Assembly: GCA_013399115.1 (NCBI GenBank)
Contig: VXAA01003938.1
Coordinates: 186,001 to 250,000, forward strand
Direction of reading: 5' to 3'
Origin: Anseranas semipalmata
Lineage: Eukaryota; Chordata; Aves; Anseriformes; Anseranatidae
Length of the DNA stretch: 64,000 nucleotides
Below are positions 23,490-37,100 of this stretch, piece by piece (position 1 is the stretch's first letter; every line of letters begins with the position of its first letter). The notes beneath the pieces are model-generated. The model ran no database searches and was not told the origin of the DNA. It saw only the letters and a list, made by a program, of their open reading frames with translations. The position numbers and the translations under genes were made by a program.

Positions 23490-24080
23490 TGCTACATGAT
23501 TTCAACTGGAATTGTTTTGAATTCAGCTTTTCTGTTCTGTGGACAGGTTCCCCGAACCTTTCCCTCCATCTCTTACTCCTCTCTCTTGTCCTGTGCAATT
23601 ATTTTGCAGCAATTAGTAGATGCTGGCCTGGCAGTCGTTAAAGTTGCAAATGCTTCTTTGCTTGGTGATTATATGCTGGTTAAGCCAAACCATGCAGGAC
23701 TGTGTGACAAACCCATAACATCTGTGTCCTGCCCTGTCATGTCATTAGAATGTATATATTCACAGAGTATGGTGCGCTGTTGGCTGGGAGTCTGAACAAC
23801 AAACCATAAATAGGATAATGGATTTCCTCAGTACATTATCATTATTCAAAAAACAAAACCTCAGTTGTTTTTGAGGACCTTTTTGGTTTCTCTAAATTTC
23901 TCCGTGGATATGGCTTTCTACTAGGGACTGATGACAGAGGTGCGCATTTGTTGTCATCTTAACCACTAAAAACCCTATGCCCTGTCTGCGGTACATGACA
24001 TCCTCCCCGTGTCTCCTGTTACGTTTTCCGCCCCGTGATGCACAGTCAGTCCTGGCGCACTGTCAGGAGGACAGGCAGTC
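23490..24080 (+). repeat. Unrecognised interspersed repeat, copy A
   Basis: This segment aligns collinearly with 30610-31175. Shared anchors include GACAAACCCA (23706), a 22-base identical block at 23814-23835, TTTTGAGGACCTTTT (about 23869), ACTGATGACAGAGGTG (23927) and ACAGG near 24072. Offsets between copies stay at 7103-7113 bp across the anchors, so the alignment has few indels. There is no coding frame. A TATA-like CATAAATAGG precedes the identical block. The edges are approximate and the orientation is arbitrary. It may be an old LTR or a non-autonomous element; I do not know the family. Confidence 0.7.
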
Positions 24081-27000
24081 ACTTGCAGCTCATCTCTCTG
24101 CTCAGGCAAGCTGTCCGTGAGGCTCTATGTTTTCTTTCAGAGACCTTTTGCTTCATGGTTTATAGCTTTTTTTATTATTATTATTTGAAAGAGCTCTCCA
24201 AAAAACGTTTAAGCTATATAAGGATGCTTTGTAAATATGAACAAGCCCTGTTACCTTGAGGCTTGGACAATGAAAGTCAGATATTTATTAGTGCATTTTG
24301 ACTCGAGCAAATTAAATCTCTGATGCAGGCAGCCATCTACTAATGCCAGGACTCAATATAGCATATTTTTTAAACTCACTAAATGGAGAGATGATGAAGA
24401 GGCTACTCAGCATTTAAATGTAAGCTGTAGGCCACGTCTTGGTCCAGATGCATTCCTATACTTTCCTTGATATGAGTTTTTTTTGGACTGTTTGTACACC
24501 AAGAGATAAGTACATGGATCTCAACCAGGTGAGAGGAATTAAAACATGACTGCAGAACTGCAGCTGATATTTTTCTTTTTTTTTCCCACCTCAGAGGAAA
24601 CATGACATCTTGCTCTTCCACACAGTTAACACTCAGGCTGGCCAGTGCTTCTGCTAGGTCTGAAGAGAAAGATTCTTCTTTTCTTTTCCTATGGAGCTCC
24701 TGTGATTCAGAACTATTTTCCCTTATTTCTTATTATCTTGCTCTTCCATTAGTTTCCTAGAATGTAATGATATTCATTTTCTTTCAAGATGCCTTTTATA
24801 GAAAGTCACCAAACGTATTGCGGGGTCCACGTATGCTACTGGAGAGCTTTGCTGTACTCCTGCCTTCCTGAACAAGAGTGGAAGACCTTGCTTCAGCCTC
24901 ATCTTCAGCCTCCAGGTTCACAGCCAGTGACCGAGTTCATGCACTTAGGCGAGCCTAGATGCATTTGCCCTCCTTCCTCAGTGCATGCTTGGGAATGGAA
25001 AAAATGTCCTTGAGTTTCACACCTTTACTGAACATAACAGTAATGATATTAAAAAAGTGTATTGCCTGTGATTGCCACTTGCAGTTAGTTACTGGAATTA
25101 AAAAGCCCACAGGGAAAGATCTACCTCTTTTGTGCGGAGCTTTATACTAGTTCTTGAGCTTCGTTTTCATCCCTAGCTATTGGTAATGTAGAAATCAGAA
25201 GAAAAAAGTCTTTAAAATATTACCTGGTCTGTCCCTGCTCACTACACCTGTACTGGTTAACTCGTACTGTCCTGGCACTCTTTGGAGGACGGTATGGCTA
25301 AGGGACTGTTCCTAACATACATTAGGGGAGAATCCGTGCAGAAGTGGGATGGAAGACTCCATCCATGCAGAGATGAATTGTGCTGTGCCTCTTGTCTTCA
25401 GGCTGACAGAAGCCTTGGGTCCACCTTATTTACCGACAGAGATGTACCTGGGGGTACAGTAGTGCAGAGAAAGGTCAGGAGGAAAGATTTCTTTAACATC
25501 AAGGGCAACAAATGTTTCCTATCACAGCCCATACACAGCGTTTGGATTTTGAAGGAACGTGATGGCTGAACTGAAGAGACGTGGGTCACAGAAAAAGACT
25601 GAGACTGCAAGGAGAAGAAGTGGGGTGGGAAGAGGGGACTGAGGTCCCCCTGTCCAGAGCACCTGCGAGCAATTCCCAGGCAGCAGCTGGAGTGAAAGGC
25701 TGGCTGAGTCACAGGAAAGGGAGAAAAAGAGGGACAGAAGTTCTTACCTCCAAAAAGATTGATTGCATATGGCTATGAGAACAGGCCATCAAAATCAACA
25801 GATGCAGAAGGAAGAAAAGGCAGTTTCATGACTCAGAAGAAAGGCAATGAATGACTTTATGAAGACCTTATGCACCCCAGCAGGCTGTGAGAACACCAGA
25901 GACCCTAGCAATGTGGTGTGGGAACCCTGAGAGAAGCAAATGGACAGGTCCATTGTCCTATCTCAGTCTTCTGTAAAGAGCAAATAGGTTCACAAGCGTT
26001 GGTGTTGTTTGCTTCTGGTAGCATCTGTGAAGAGATGACCAAGAGCCTCAAGGACTTGCACAGCTGGTGCACGTGGATGGGGAGGTGCATGTTTAATTGC
26101 AAAGCTGAGGTCTCATGGTCAGCATTCGCCTCCAACACACTGCTGCCCTTCCTGCAAGACCCACCTCAGCACCCCTGCACCCTCTCCTACACTGGTACTA
26201 GCTCTCGTGGCCTCTTGGCAGCTCCGATCAGCAGCTGGAAAATTCATCTAGCAAAAATAATTGAAAAGAACCCAAATTGCCATGGCAAAGCATGCTTGCA
26301 GACTGTTTTAAATTAAATGTGCAGCATTTTGTGCTGGCCCAATGCCCTCAAGTAGTTGGGCTGGGGTCTGCTTCCATGAAGGCTGTCAGTGCTGGGGAGG
26401 GAAGGGAAGTTTCAAAAGAGAAATAGCACCTTTTGACTAACAGGTGTAAACTTCCAGAAACACAGCAAACACAAAGTTTCTGTTAGCAGAACAGGAACCC
26501 AAGCCACCAGCCAGGCAGAGTTTTTAACTTTCGTCAGAAAACTTTCAAGTAGGTATTTTTAAGGCCAGGCATGAACTCTTAGTCCTTGTGTATCAGGTGG
26601 AGCTGCCAATAAAACGTAGTTCTGAAGACAGACAGCCCATTTGAGACATTGATGTCCATTCAGAGCATAAAGCGACAAATCTGCAGGAGACAGTGCTGGG
26701 TTATTATTTTCCTTGAGGCTATGAATGGCAAACCAGGGATTTATAGTTCTGCACTTTTCCGTGCACCTGGAGGCAGCTATCAGTAAACCAGATAGATGGA
26801 AGAACATATCGCTTAGGTAACCATTAAACATGCTGTTGCTGTTTTCTCACTTTACAACACATCCCACCCATGCCAGGATGCCTCTGTACCAAAACAGCTG
26901 TAGGCAGGCACGAGGGGTTCAGAGGAATGCAATGCTGCATCCAAAAGATGGGCTGCACAGTAAGGCTTCCTAAAGAGCTAACACACCAGACTTCTCACAC

Positions 27001-30000
27001 TCAATTTCAATAGGCACCTCAATTCTGATCCTAACTGCCTGCCCACTCCCACTCTGCCTTTGCTTGAAACCAACCTAGTCACAATATCAGTCAAGCTTAC
27101 TCATTTTGAAAGCAAGTGGTGAGGTGGGCAGAAATTCAGCAAATGCCATGTACCTGCCTCCTCAGGGCAGTATTGGTGCGTGGTCCTGTGTGGCAGGAAA
27201 TCTGGAAACCTTTCATCCTCAACGTGCCAGTTCTTTTAGTGCGTGAGGTAAGCTCATAGTAATTCACACTTACCAGCTAAATGTGATTGTGGGTCAGCGA
27301 AGGAATCATTCTGAGTTAACAGCATCATGGGTATTAATTTTAAAGAAAAGTTGGCTAGTATGGAAAGACATGTTTCTCAGGGTTGCACATCTTCATCTTT
27401 GGCCTGACAGAAAACTGGGGCCACAAAATCCTCAGGACTGGAAGACCCTGTCAAATTATAAGTGACAAGCAGTTGCCCCATGTCCTCAAAACTGGAGTCA
27501 GTCTCCAGCAAATCAAGACATTTGTTTAAAAAGCGTAAGGCTTCCTAAATGATTCCTTTTTATTTTCTTTCTCATGTTTAGGGTTCATATTTTCAAACAC
27601 TTTATACTCACTTTTTCCTTTTTCTCCATTCCCTCATAGTTTTTCCTCCTCCTGCAATTGTAAGGGCTTTCAAATGAAAGTAGGTGAAATTCTCAGGTAA
27701 TAACGTGATTTGAGAGACCGGAGCTTGAAGAGAACAAACCAAATATATTTAGGTCCAACCGTCAAACCACAAATGCTGGCAACACTTCAGTAGTCATTTG
27801 GGAACGTTTTTCATTGTTTGCAAATTGTCAGAGAGCAATGTCAGAACCCTCTTGGCTGGATGCTCAGCAGGCTGCTTTCTTTAGATCCTGCCACTGGGCC
27901 CATAACTTCTTAAGTCTGTGTTTGGACGGAATACATGGGTTGTTTTGTGTACCTGTGTCTCTACAATCTCTCTGCCCCCTTTTAATTCAGGCTGCAGGCA
28001 GTAGACCCAGCTTTGACCCTTCTACCAAGCAAATGTAAGGGAGTTGCTAAGTTCACTCTGCCTCAGTTTTCTCACAAGTAAAATGAGAAGTGTGTGCTGT
28101 GTGTCATTTAAGAAGTAAATATCTGTATAGTTACTGTTGTCATTCAGCAGACAATTGCATTCAGAAGACAATTTCAGCCATCAAAGCAATACACAATCTT
28201 GAAGAGCATCACTGATCATTCCTCACCAGTGTCATCCTGCAAATGTCCTTCTTAGCTATTCCACAACAGAGGTAGGTAGGGTTTGTCTGCACCTTTCTGC
28301 TCCCCTCTCTTGCCTTATTTTAGCCACACTCTCACTCTGGCTGACTGCTTATCAATAAGAGGCTTGGACATTTGCCCTGGGAGATAGGAACGCCTATCTG
28401 GCAACAATGTAGTGTTTCTGCACATCTTCTACAGCCAAGATGAGAGAGAGGTGCTTTTCTTGAAAATATGCACTTTCTTGGCTTCAGTCCTTCCTCAGTT
28501 GATGGACAGGAAGATCGAGATGGAGAAGAAGCATCCCCCCTGTGTTTTCTCTGCCTTTTCCCAAGTAGCAGCATTGTACCATCCTGGTATTTTTCCCATC
28601 CCTGGTGGGTGTCTTAAGTTTGGGAACTCTTCCCACCAGTGTGCTTCCCATCTACCAGCACGGTTTGCCATCACCATAAGTTTGACCTCACTCCCCACCC
28701 CCAGCCACTGTGTGTGGCCTGAGTGGGTTTGTAGCACAGACATGTGAGTCTAACTCTATTACATCATTTCTTGATAATTATGCTGGAGGGACTATCTTCC
28801 AGCATTTTCACTGACGACAGCCTTGGGGGTCATGTTGACCTGAGTATTTGCAGAACAGTGATGCGTTTACTCACAGCACTGGCTATGAAAATTCCCTTTT
28901 ATGTGTTTGCCACAGGTGCTGTTTCACTGCCCCTTCCTTTGAAGGATGGCAAACTATGCTTCAGCCAGCCACTGAGATGACTCAAACTGGAAAATGATAA
29001 TTTTTGTCCAAACAAATAAATAAAATAATTTAATGCATGCAAGAAAAATGAGACCAGGCTTTTTTTTTATGTGAGCTAGGTGGTCACATATCAATGCCAT
29101 TTTAGTGGCTGTTCAGTATCAATCTGCATCTGCTTGAATTACTGCCATCCTGTGAAGGAGATGAAGTTTGAGTTCCTTACCTTTTCCCATCTCCCACTCC
29201 CTGTCTGTTCTCAATGGATAGTGACTCTACCCGGATCACGGACAACATAAAGTGGTGATTGCTTCTCTAAGAAAGTCACTGAGTTCATTATGGAGTACTG
29301 TGAATGTGGAGCTCCACTGAAGGTACATCTTGGCCAGAAATCACTACTGAGAGGTATGAATTCAAGCCTGAACCTTGCCTCCCATGAGGCACTGCCACAG
29401 GCTAGTCGGACTACACCTAGTGTTTATTCACAAAATTTGATGCAATTGAAGATTTTCTGTTTTCATTTTTTCTTTCTCTCTCTGGACATGGAAATAAACA
29501 TAGTTATCCACATGGTCCCTAAAAGAGTCTTTTAAACTACTTTCATTCATAAACAGTCAAGAAGACTCTGCATGTGAAATTTCAGTTCAATACTGTTTCC
29601 TTTTGCCTGTTTGCAGCATGTTCGTGTAGTCAGATTTTTCTCATTAGAGTTGTTTAAAGCAAGACAGTGTCAAATAATAGAAGCAAGAAAAAAGGGCCTT
29701 TTGATTAAAAGAAAAACACACACACACACAAAATTTAACAGGAAAAAAGGGCTACTTGGTGACAATCATCCAAAGGCTGTGAAGAACTTGCAGTGGCTGT
29801 TCTAACCTGGCTGACTTCTTTCACCCCTAGTGTAGCATACAGCTACATGCCCAGCTCTATTGCCAATTTGCCTATACTATTGTATGTACAGTGCTGTGCC
29901 CTTTGATGTGTGGTATGGTCCTGGCCTAGACATGTAGCATTATTCTTATTAAAGGAATTCTTTGGTTTCAAAAGATTTCATCACTTCATTTGGGACCACA

Positions 30001-30609
30001 TGTCCAACTGATTTTTCAGAAGCTGCTGTTAAAAGCTGGGATTAGAACATCTGAACTTTCTCTGTTTTTATTGCCTACAAATTGGTTAGCCAAGAACTGA
30101 TGCCATCAAACGTTTGAACAGTTGAGGCTTGGTCTCTCTGAGTAGATTTCCTATTAGCAGATCTTAGTCACCTTCGTCACCACTGCTTCCCTTTATGGTC
30201 AATGAAGAAGCAGTTTTATGGAGATATTAATCTTGGTGATGTGTAAAGTAGGTCAGAAAAATGGGGTGGATGACTGTAGTAGGAGGCTAGCTCAAGTGCT
30301 AACTGCTACATGGAAGTGATCTAAAGTTAGATGAGATGCAGGGCACATTCAGTGTCTGTTTTTCCTTCTCTGAAAGCAAGTGAGAAAGCAGGGGATATCT
30401 CATGTGGTGCAATAAACACCAGCTTGTTTCCTGGACAGAGATGATGTGCTTACAAAATGCCACTTTGCTTGTGAATGGCAATACCTGGGTGAAAGCTGCT
30501 GAATACGATGCGAGAGTCTTGTTTCAACAGCCCTACATATACAACCTATTCCTTGTAGATGTATTCAATAAAGTTGGTTAGCTTTTCACCTCACTGGGTA
30601 AAACATAAT
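24081..30609. other. Stretch between the two repeat copies; no gene recognised
   Basis: If the flanking repeats were LTRs of one provirus, this 6.5 kb would be its interior. No gag, protease or polymerase motif was seen by eye in the open frames. The only other item is a short MIR-like fragment near 28042. A short (CA)n lies at about 29716-29729. Confidence 0.45.
28042..28092 (+). repeat. Possible ancient MIR-like fragment
   Basis: GTTGCTAAGTTCACTCTGCC followed by TCAGTTTTCTCACAAGTAAA and ATGAG follows the conserved MIR segment (...TCTGCCTCAGTTTCCTCATCTGTAAAATG...). The match is short and visual only. Confidence 0.35.
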
Positions 30610-31175
30610 AAATGCCCTAACATTTGAACCAGTGTTCTCTTAAATTCAAGATCTTGTTTCTTGGAACAGTTTTTTGAAGCCTCCTTTGGATTGTCTTACA
30701 GAACTAAACTACTGCAAGTCAGTTGTCGTTGGCCTGGCTTTTGTTAAACTACTAACTAAGTCTTATACTTGGTGAGTACACCCCAGTTAAAATAAACTAG
30801 ACGGGACTGTATGACAAACCCACAGTGGTGACCCAACCTGTTACAACATTACAACCTGTATTTCACAATATATAGTACCATGTCCTCTCTGACCCTGAAA
30901 AACAAGCTGTAAATAAGATAATGGATTTCCTCAGTACAATATTATTAGAGACAAAACCTATGTTATTTTGAGGACCTTTTAGTTTCTCTAAATGACCTCA
31001 TAGGCACTTTGGTCTTCTGACTGTCAGTTTCTGCTAAGAACTGATGACAGAGGTGTGTATCTTAACCACCAAAAACTCCCTAGTCTCTCTGTGGTACATC
31101 ACATCCTCCCTGTGCTTCCTCTTAGCAGGCTCTGCCCCATGGTGCACACGCAGCTCGCCTTGCTGAGGACAGGCG
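30610..31175 (+). repeat. Unrecognised interspersed repeat, copy B
   Basis: This is the second copy of the element at 23490-24080, in the same orientation. Anchors lie at 30813 (GACAAACCCA), 30917-30938 (identical 22 bases), about 30965 (TTTTGAGGACCTTTT) and 31040 (ACTGATGACAGAGGTG). The equivalent TATA-like motif reads TGTAAATAAG. Between anchors the copies differ substantially, so the duplication is old. Homology fades on both sides, which argues against a recent tandem duplication of a larger unit. Confidence 0.7.
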
Positions 31176-34100
31176 GGAAGAGGTATGACAGATGACTTTG
31201 GCTTTTACTTGCTGCATTTGGGAAATGGTCTACAAAATCATACCCCATGGAGAAAGAAGAATATTTTTCATCTGTTTCCACCAAGAGGGGAGCAACTGTC
31301 ATCTCTTTAGGTACTTCCTCTTCCCAATCCATGGCTCATTAGCAGAAACCCTTAGCTTCCCAATATCTGGGGATTAAGCCTTGGAAAAAAGGAGGCCACC
31401 TCACTGGGGAGTTATTAAGAGCTGGAAGCCGAAAGGGATGTAGATGCCTGTAAGCTTTTGGCCTCCACAGGAACCCAGATCCTGAGATAGGCTTGAACAC
31501 CCTATGTTACAGAGTTACAGGCCTCCACCTGTAGTCCAGGAACAAACATGCTGTTTGGGGAGCCACTTGCACCCAGGAAGGAAGCACTTCCACCAGGAGG
31601 AAAGGCTGAGGATGCAGGGGAGCCTTACCCCCCCACACCCCCCAACTCATACTAATTTTTTCTTTTATTTATAAACCCATGTTCTTTCCTGTAACATGGA
31701 CAGAAGGTGGTGGGATGGATGGTTTAGCCAACAGATCTTCAGTCGGGGTGGCAATGAGCTACACACAGTAATAACCCTTGAAACCTGGTTATCTCAACAA
31801 GCTCATATCAGCTGGTTGCACTGACTGCTCCACGTGCTTGGGGTGCAGAACGTTAAATCCTTTCCTGAGGGCCAGCTTCTCTCCTGGGAGCTGTGCTGGA
31901 CAGGCTCCTTTCTCTTCTCCTGGTGTTAGTTAGGAGTGGGAAGTCAGGACATGAGCTTTGCTGTGTCAAAACCATGATCCTGCCTGTGCTGCTGCTCTCC
32001 CAGCCCTCCTGGTCAATGCTACTGCACAGCCAGGACCATGGAAGTTGGGAAAGAGATGTTGAGGAGAGGGAGGACAGAAATATAACTATGTAACCTCATG
32101 AGTGTACCAAGCTGGTGGGGGATCATGCAAAACAGCTAGTGCAACACCCCAGGGTAGCCCTTCAGAAGCTGCCCCAGTGCAGCAAAGGTCACGGCTGAGA
32201 GGCTCTTCTGCTTTCAGGCTCTTAACCTCCTCTTGGGTCTGAAACAAACAGCCGGTACCCTCACCTTGTTCGCACATTGCCTTTTTTGTGTGTGTGTGTG
32301 TCCTCTGCATGCAGTACCAGGGTCCTTACTACCCATTGCCAAGAGATGCACTGCCCACTATATCAGTGGAAAGGCACCTCCTGATGTGCCCCCAGGTGCC
32401 AGGTCAGCAGTTCTCTTTGTAGCCTCGTCTGGCTGAGAGGTGAAAACCCCTCATTTTGCCATTTTAGGACACCAGGATAACAGAGAATGTCACGTTTCCA
32501 CCTCATCCTCACCAGTCCAGGAAGAGGCAGCCAGTCAGCCAGTCATTCAGGTCATGGAATAAAGCTCTGGCACAGCTTTTAGTGAGTGAAATCTTTACAG
32601 ATTGCTGTTGCAAACACTGAGGTTGGCTGCCTTGCAGGCTGGGGTCATCTGCTGAAGGAGGCAATGAAGGGAAGCATTTTTTCCTTTTTTATCATGAAGC
32701 TGCTGCCTGCAGAACGTGAGACTTTTAATGAGTGTGCTGACTCTGGCAACAAGTCAGCCCCAGTGTCTGCATAGCTGTTGACAGAGAGAATCTGGGCTCA
32801 CAAGTTTTCAAAATATTTTCTTTTTCTCTCCTTGTCATGATTTTCTTTGTTTACCCAGGAGAAAAAGATTTGTTGGTAACCTCTGAAGATATAATAGTGT
32901 CACATTTCATTTGAGATCGGGGCATACGAACCATTTACTCCACTTAGAGCTATTGTAGTCCAAGATCTATGAAGTACTGTATAGATTATAATTGCCTCCA
33001 ACAAATATGTTAGTGAAATTGCAGTGTTTCAGGGTGAACCATATAATCAGTCTTCTTGGAACTTTAGGAGACAGGAGTTAATAATGGGTTATCTTCTCAA
33101 TTGCGCTATGATAGACCATTTCCTATCTGGAAATAGGTCATGTCAAATAGTAGCAGCAGTTATATTTTTGCTATTATTTGTAACATTCAGTAGCTGCTAT
33201 CAAGACAGGACCTCATTTTGCTGTGTGTGTCGTACACGTGAGAAGCAAAAGCAGCTCTCAGCCTATAAACTTTGCTAACAGTAAGATGCACTAAGTAGAT
33301 GAAATAAACAATCACCAGTGGATTAGATATTAGAGGAATAATAGCAAGAAGAGTATGATTATGAATGCTGACTGCATATGTGGAACAGTTTGCTGGCTGC
33401 ATATCTGCTTGCCAATGGCTGAGTGATCTGATGGTACCAGACCAGATGTTTGGCTGAAGGATGTATGTATATCTGAATGACTGGCCATGGCTGCCACTGT
33501 GCTTTTGAAACTTTGTCTGATGCAAATATGAATTCTGCATATATGAAGGAATAGTTCGAAGTGACCCGCGCACTTCCAAGAGTTAAAAGAACAACATTTT
33601 TTCAAAAGGAATTTAGGATTGGGATGGAGTCTTTGGGTGGGGTTTCCAGAAGCACCCTTGCTGATCAGAGGGTGAGTCAGGAGCTGTGGGACTCAATGCT
33701 GCTTTAAAAAGTCCAGACCTACACTTGTGACACTGAGGTGGGATATCTGCCACTCAGCTAGGACTCATCTCAATTCTTACATATTCTTCAGAAACATGAC
33801 TCTCTTGACCATGAATTTATAGGCTTTGCTGATAAATTCAAACTCGGTTGCTGGGAGGTGAGCCCAGCCTAACTAAGGATGATAAGAGTAGTCTTTTTGG
33901 CACTTGAAAATGCACCACTCAGTACTTTAACAGGGGGATGGTTTTACTTGTTTTCCTCCTCCCTTATGTATATTTTTTAATTATTCTTAAAAAAAAAAAA
34001 TCAGGGAATCAGAATTTCCAAATCAATGTGAAGTCATTACACTTAAACTGCGCTTCAACTTTGAAAGATGATGCTATAAAACCAGCAATACACAGTTCCT

Positions 34101-37100
34101 TATTAAAAGTGTCTTCCTGACTCAATGTCATATGCACTCATTCACATGCATTTTTACATGCAATATGGAGAAGGGTGAGCATATGCGCTCAAAAAGTCAT
34201 TTTTCCATACATTTAGGAGAACAAATCCTCTTCTCAGAAAAGTTGTGATCCCATCTTCCTGTACCCACTTTCTAATACAGGACGAACAGCTAAGAATGGC
34301 ATCTTCTCTTGAAGGTCCTTCCATTGCTGGGGTAATTCCTAATGTTAGAAATACAGGAGCATAAATCAAATTGCAGAATAACAACCAATATTCTAAGAGG
34401 GGAGAAGTCCCACATCACTTACTGATGAGTCACATTCCATTGTTTCTAGAAGCTTGGAGCACACCAGCAGTTAACCATAGCTAGCCACCTTTGCTGGGAG
34501 TATTTCCAGTGATCTCCTTGTATTGACTTGAGTTAAATTGAATCCTGAGAAGATTTCAAATGCCACAAAAGGCTGATGTATGTTACAGAAAAATGGGGAA
34601 AACTCTGAATCTTTTGCTTCTTTCTTTAACTGTAGGCAAATGAAAGGAGTAGATTTGCTTGAGAAAGATGTTGTTGCTTGACTTCATGCTATGAAGCTAT
34701 TATTGCCCTTCAAATTCTGTTGAGGGCGGAATCAAGATCACTCCCTCCAGTAATATAAGTAAACAAGTTAGTATTTTTTTTAAGACAATACTGAACAGGA
34801 AAAAAATAGAGAAAACCACTATGTATTAATTCATCGTAGTAAAAATACAAAACGCAGTAGGCTACTTGTGGCTTTGCGCAATTTAGGGTTTTCTGAAGCT
34901 CTCTGACATCTTGGTATGTGAGTGAGGTTTTCTGATGCAAGGAAATGCAATTTTCTAGCTTGATTTAATCTCTTCTAACAGAAGGTGGGGAACAGTAAAA
35001 AGTCATTATATGAGCCTCAGTGGTCACTCTCTTGACTTAAGGAAATTCCCAGGTGAAATACTAGTCACAATAGATTTTGCCTGTGTACAGTGATATTTTA
35101 TCAACACTCACTTTTTGGTTATGAGGAAAGGTTGTTTTTTTCATTCAGCAAAATCTGATCCTTGCCACCTCTTTGTATCAGATATCCCTGATTATTCTTT
35201 TATAATAAAACTCTCTTTTATATTGTCTTTTATAACAGAGCTTTTCTGGACCCCGGGATCCCACAGCATCCTGTCCAAGGACCCAGATAGAAGTTCTAAA
35301 AGTTTGAGATACGTTTTTTCCCCACTAAGAGAAATGCCTGTTTTCCCTCTGTCTTTCCTGATTCAGAAATGTTTCCAGCTGGGACACTTGAGGGCTCTTC
35401 TGAAGAGCAGCCTGCATGCACGTATTTTAAACAGACCTAAACTGCCATTTAGGCATCCTCAATCTTGTTATTACCTTGTTACCTCTTGCAGACATTCAGA
35501 GATTATGAACTAAAAATGCAGGGTATTAGAAGTAAATGAACAAAAATGTCCCGTTGTTGTTCTGCCTACCTACTGATTGCTTGTGAAACACATCCACACC
35601 AGTCTGGCCATCTCATCAGCTCTCTAGGAAAGAAGATCTTATTCACAGATAGTAATTATGACTGTAAATCTGTCATTTCTTCCTACATTGCTCTTTCACT
35701 GCTCAGCTGCATAGGCTGCACTATACTGTCCCTACCAAACAGTTCCTCTTGCTCCTTGTCGGAGCTCCAGCCACTTTCCCTCGTGCTCTCGCTTTTCTCA
35801 CTTCCCATATCCCCACGTCCCCACCAGCCCTGCTCTCTCTTACCCAGCTATTTCCCCGTCTCCTCTCTGTTCCTCTTTTCTGCCACCCAGCTGAAGCTCC
35901 TGATCAAGATAGCATCCAGCCATGGTTTTCTGCTGGCTTTTCCCATGTTGGGAAGGCTCATGACAAATGGGGAAGAGTCACCCTAACCGAGATGGCGGGA
36001 TGGGATTTCTATTCATTAGAAACTAGCAGAGATGGCAAACCTCCTCAGAGGCGGCTCCTTTGGTTCTTCCTTCAAAGGTCTGGGAAAGCGGGCAGTGATC
36101 TTTCCATGGACAGACTACCCCTACACTGCAATTCATGGAAACCATTGACCATTGCAGATGAAAGTCAGAATTCGTGGGAATATTTTTGGATTCAAGACTA
36201 TTAAAGGCTCTTTGAAAATTCCCATATGAACAGTGCTGCCAGAGAAATTCACTGTGTGGCAACTTCTGAGGTTTCAATTGTTGTTTCCATTCCGCACTCA
36301 CAGGAAAATAAGTATTCCATAAAAACGGGAGGTAGTTGGTTATGGTCTAGAGACCAGTGGCTGATGCAGAGCTCAGGATGGGGCAGATGTGGGCTCTAGT
36401 GACTCCTCTGGTTTAGAGAAATCTGAACTGCACAGAGAAGGACCTGGACTGTGCATCCCACAGCAGGTCAGCAGCCACCTTCTCTCTCCCTCCTTAGATG
36501 CAGGAAACTCCCAGGAAATCTTATTTGCAGCAATTGTGAGTCTTGGAAATGCAGGAGAAAGGGGCTAGTTTATGACAGCAATCATGAACTTGGTCGTCTT
36601 GTCTGCCAGGGCATTATTTCTCGCTGAATCCAGAAGTATTGGGGGCAATGCAGGAAAAGGGTAAGATACGGCCAAAACTCACTAATATTTTGCTGATATT
36701 AAAATGTATGTATTTTTGCCCTTTTAACTCTAATCCTTCAACCAAATAAATGCACAAAATCAAAGCTTTCACTTACGTAAAGATGAAAACAACCACACAA
36801 AAAAGTCCATCAGAAAACAAACATTTTAGACTGTGAACCTCTAAAGCCTGAAAGCCAAAAGGTTGAATAAGAACTCAAATGCATGATTTTAAAGATTTGA
36901 TATATATATATATATTTTTTTTTAAGCTTTGTTATTTTGGGGTGCTGCCTTGTGATTCTGGAATGCCTGAGGTTAACAGTAGCATTATTTCACCAAAGGG
37001 TGCCTCATGCATGGTGGCTTTACACTGAGAACAGTATGACTACAGTGTTGCTGGGTAGGTAGAATATCAGAAAAGGAGAGAATAATTCAAGATACTGCGT

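Noticed and set aside
25918..26316. A 132-codon frame as a gene
   Set aside because: It has no family resemblance, no splice or promoter context, and is a length expected by chance in 64 kb.
24081..30609. Provirus interior between repeat copies A and B
   Set aside because: I saw no gag, protease, RT or integrase motif in the frames here and could not place a primer-binding site. It is kept only as a hypothesis in the findings.
35115..36204. Three overlapping frames of 132-151 codons
   Set aside because: They overlap in different frames, have low-complexity Ser/Leu/Pro content, and have no recognisable domain.
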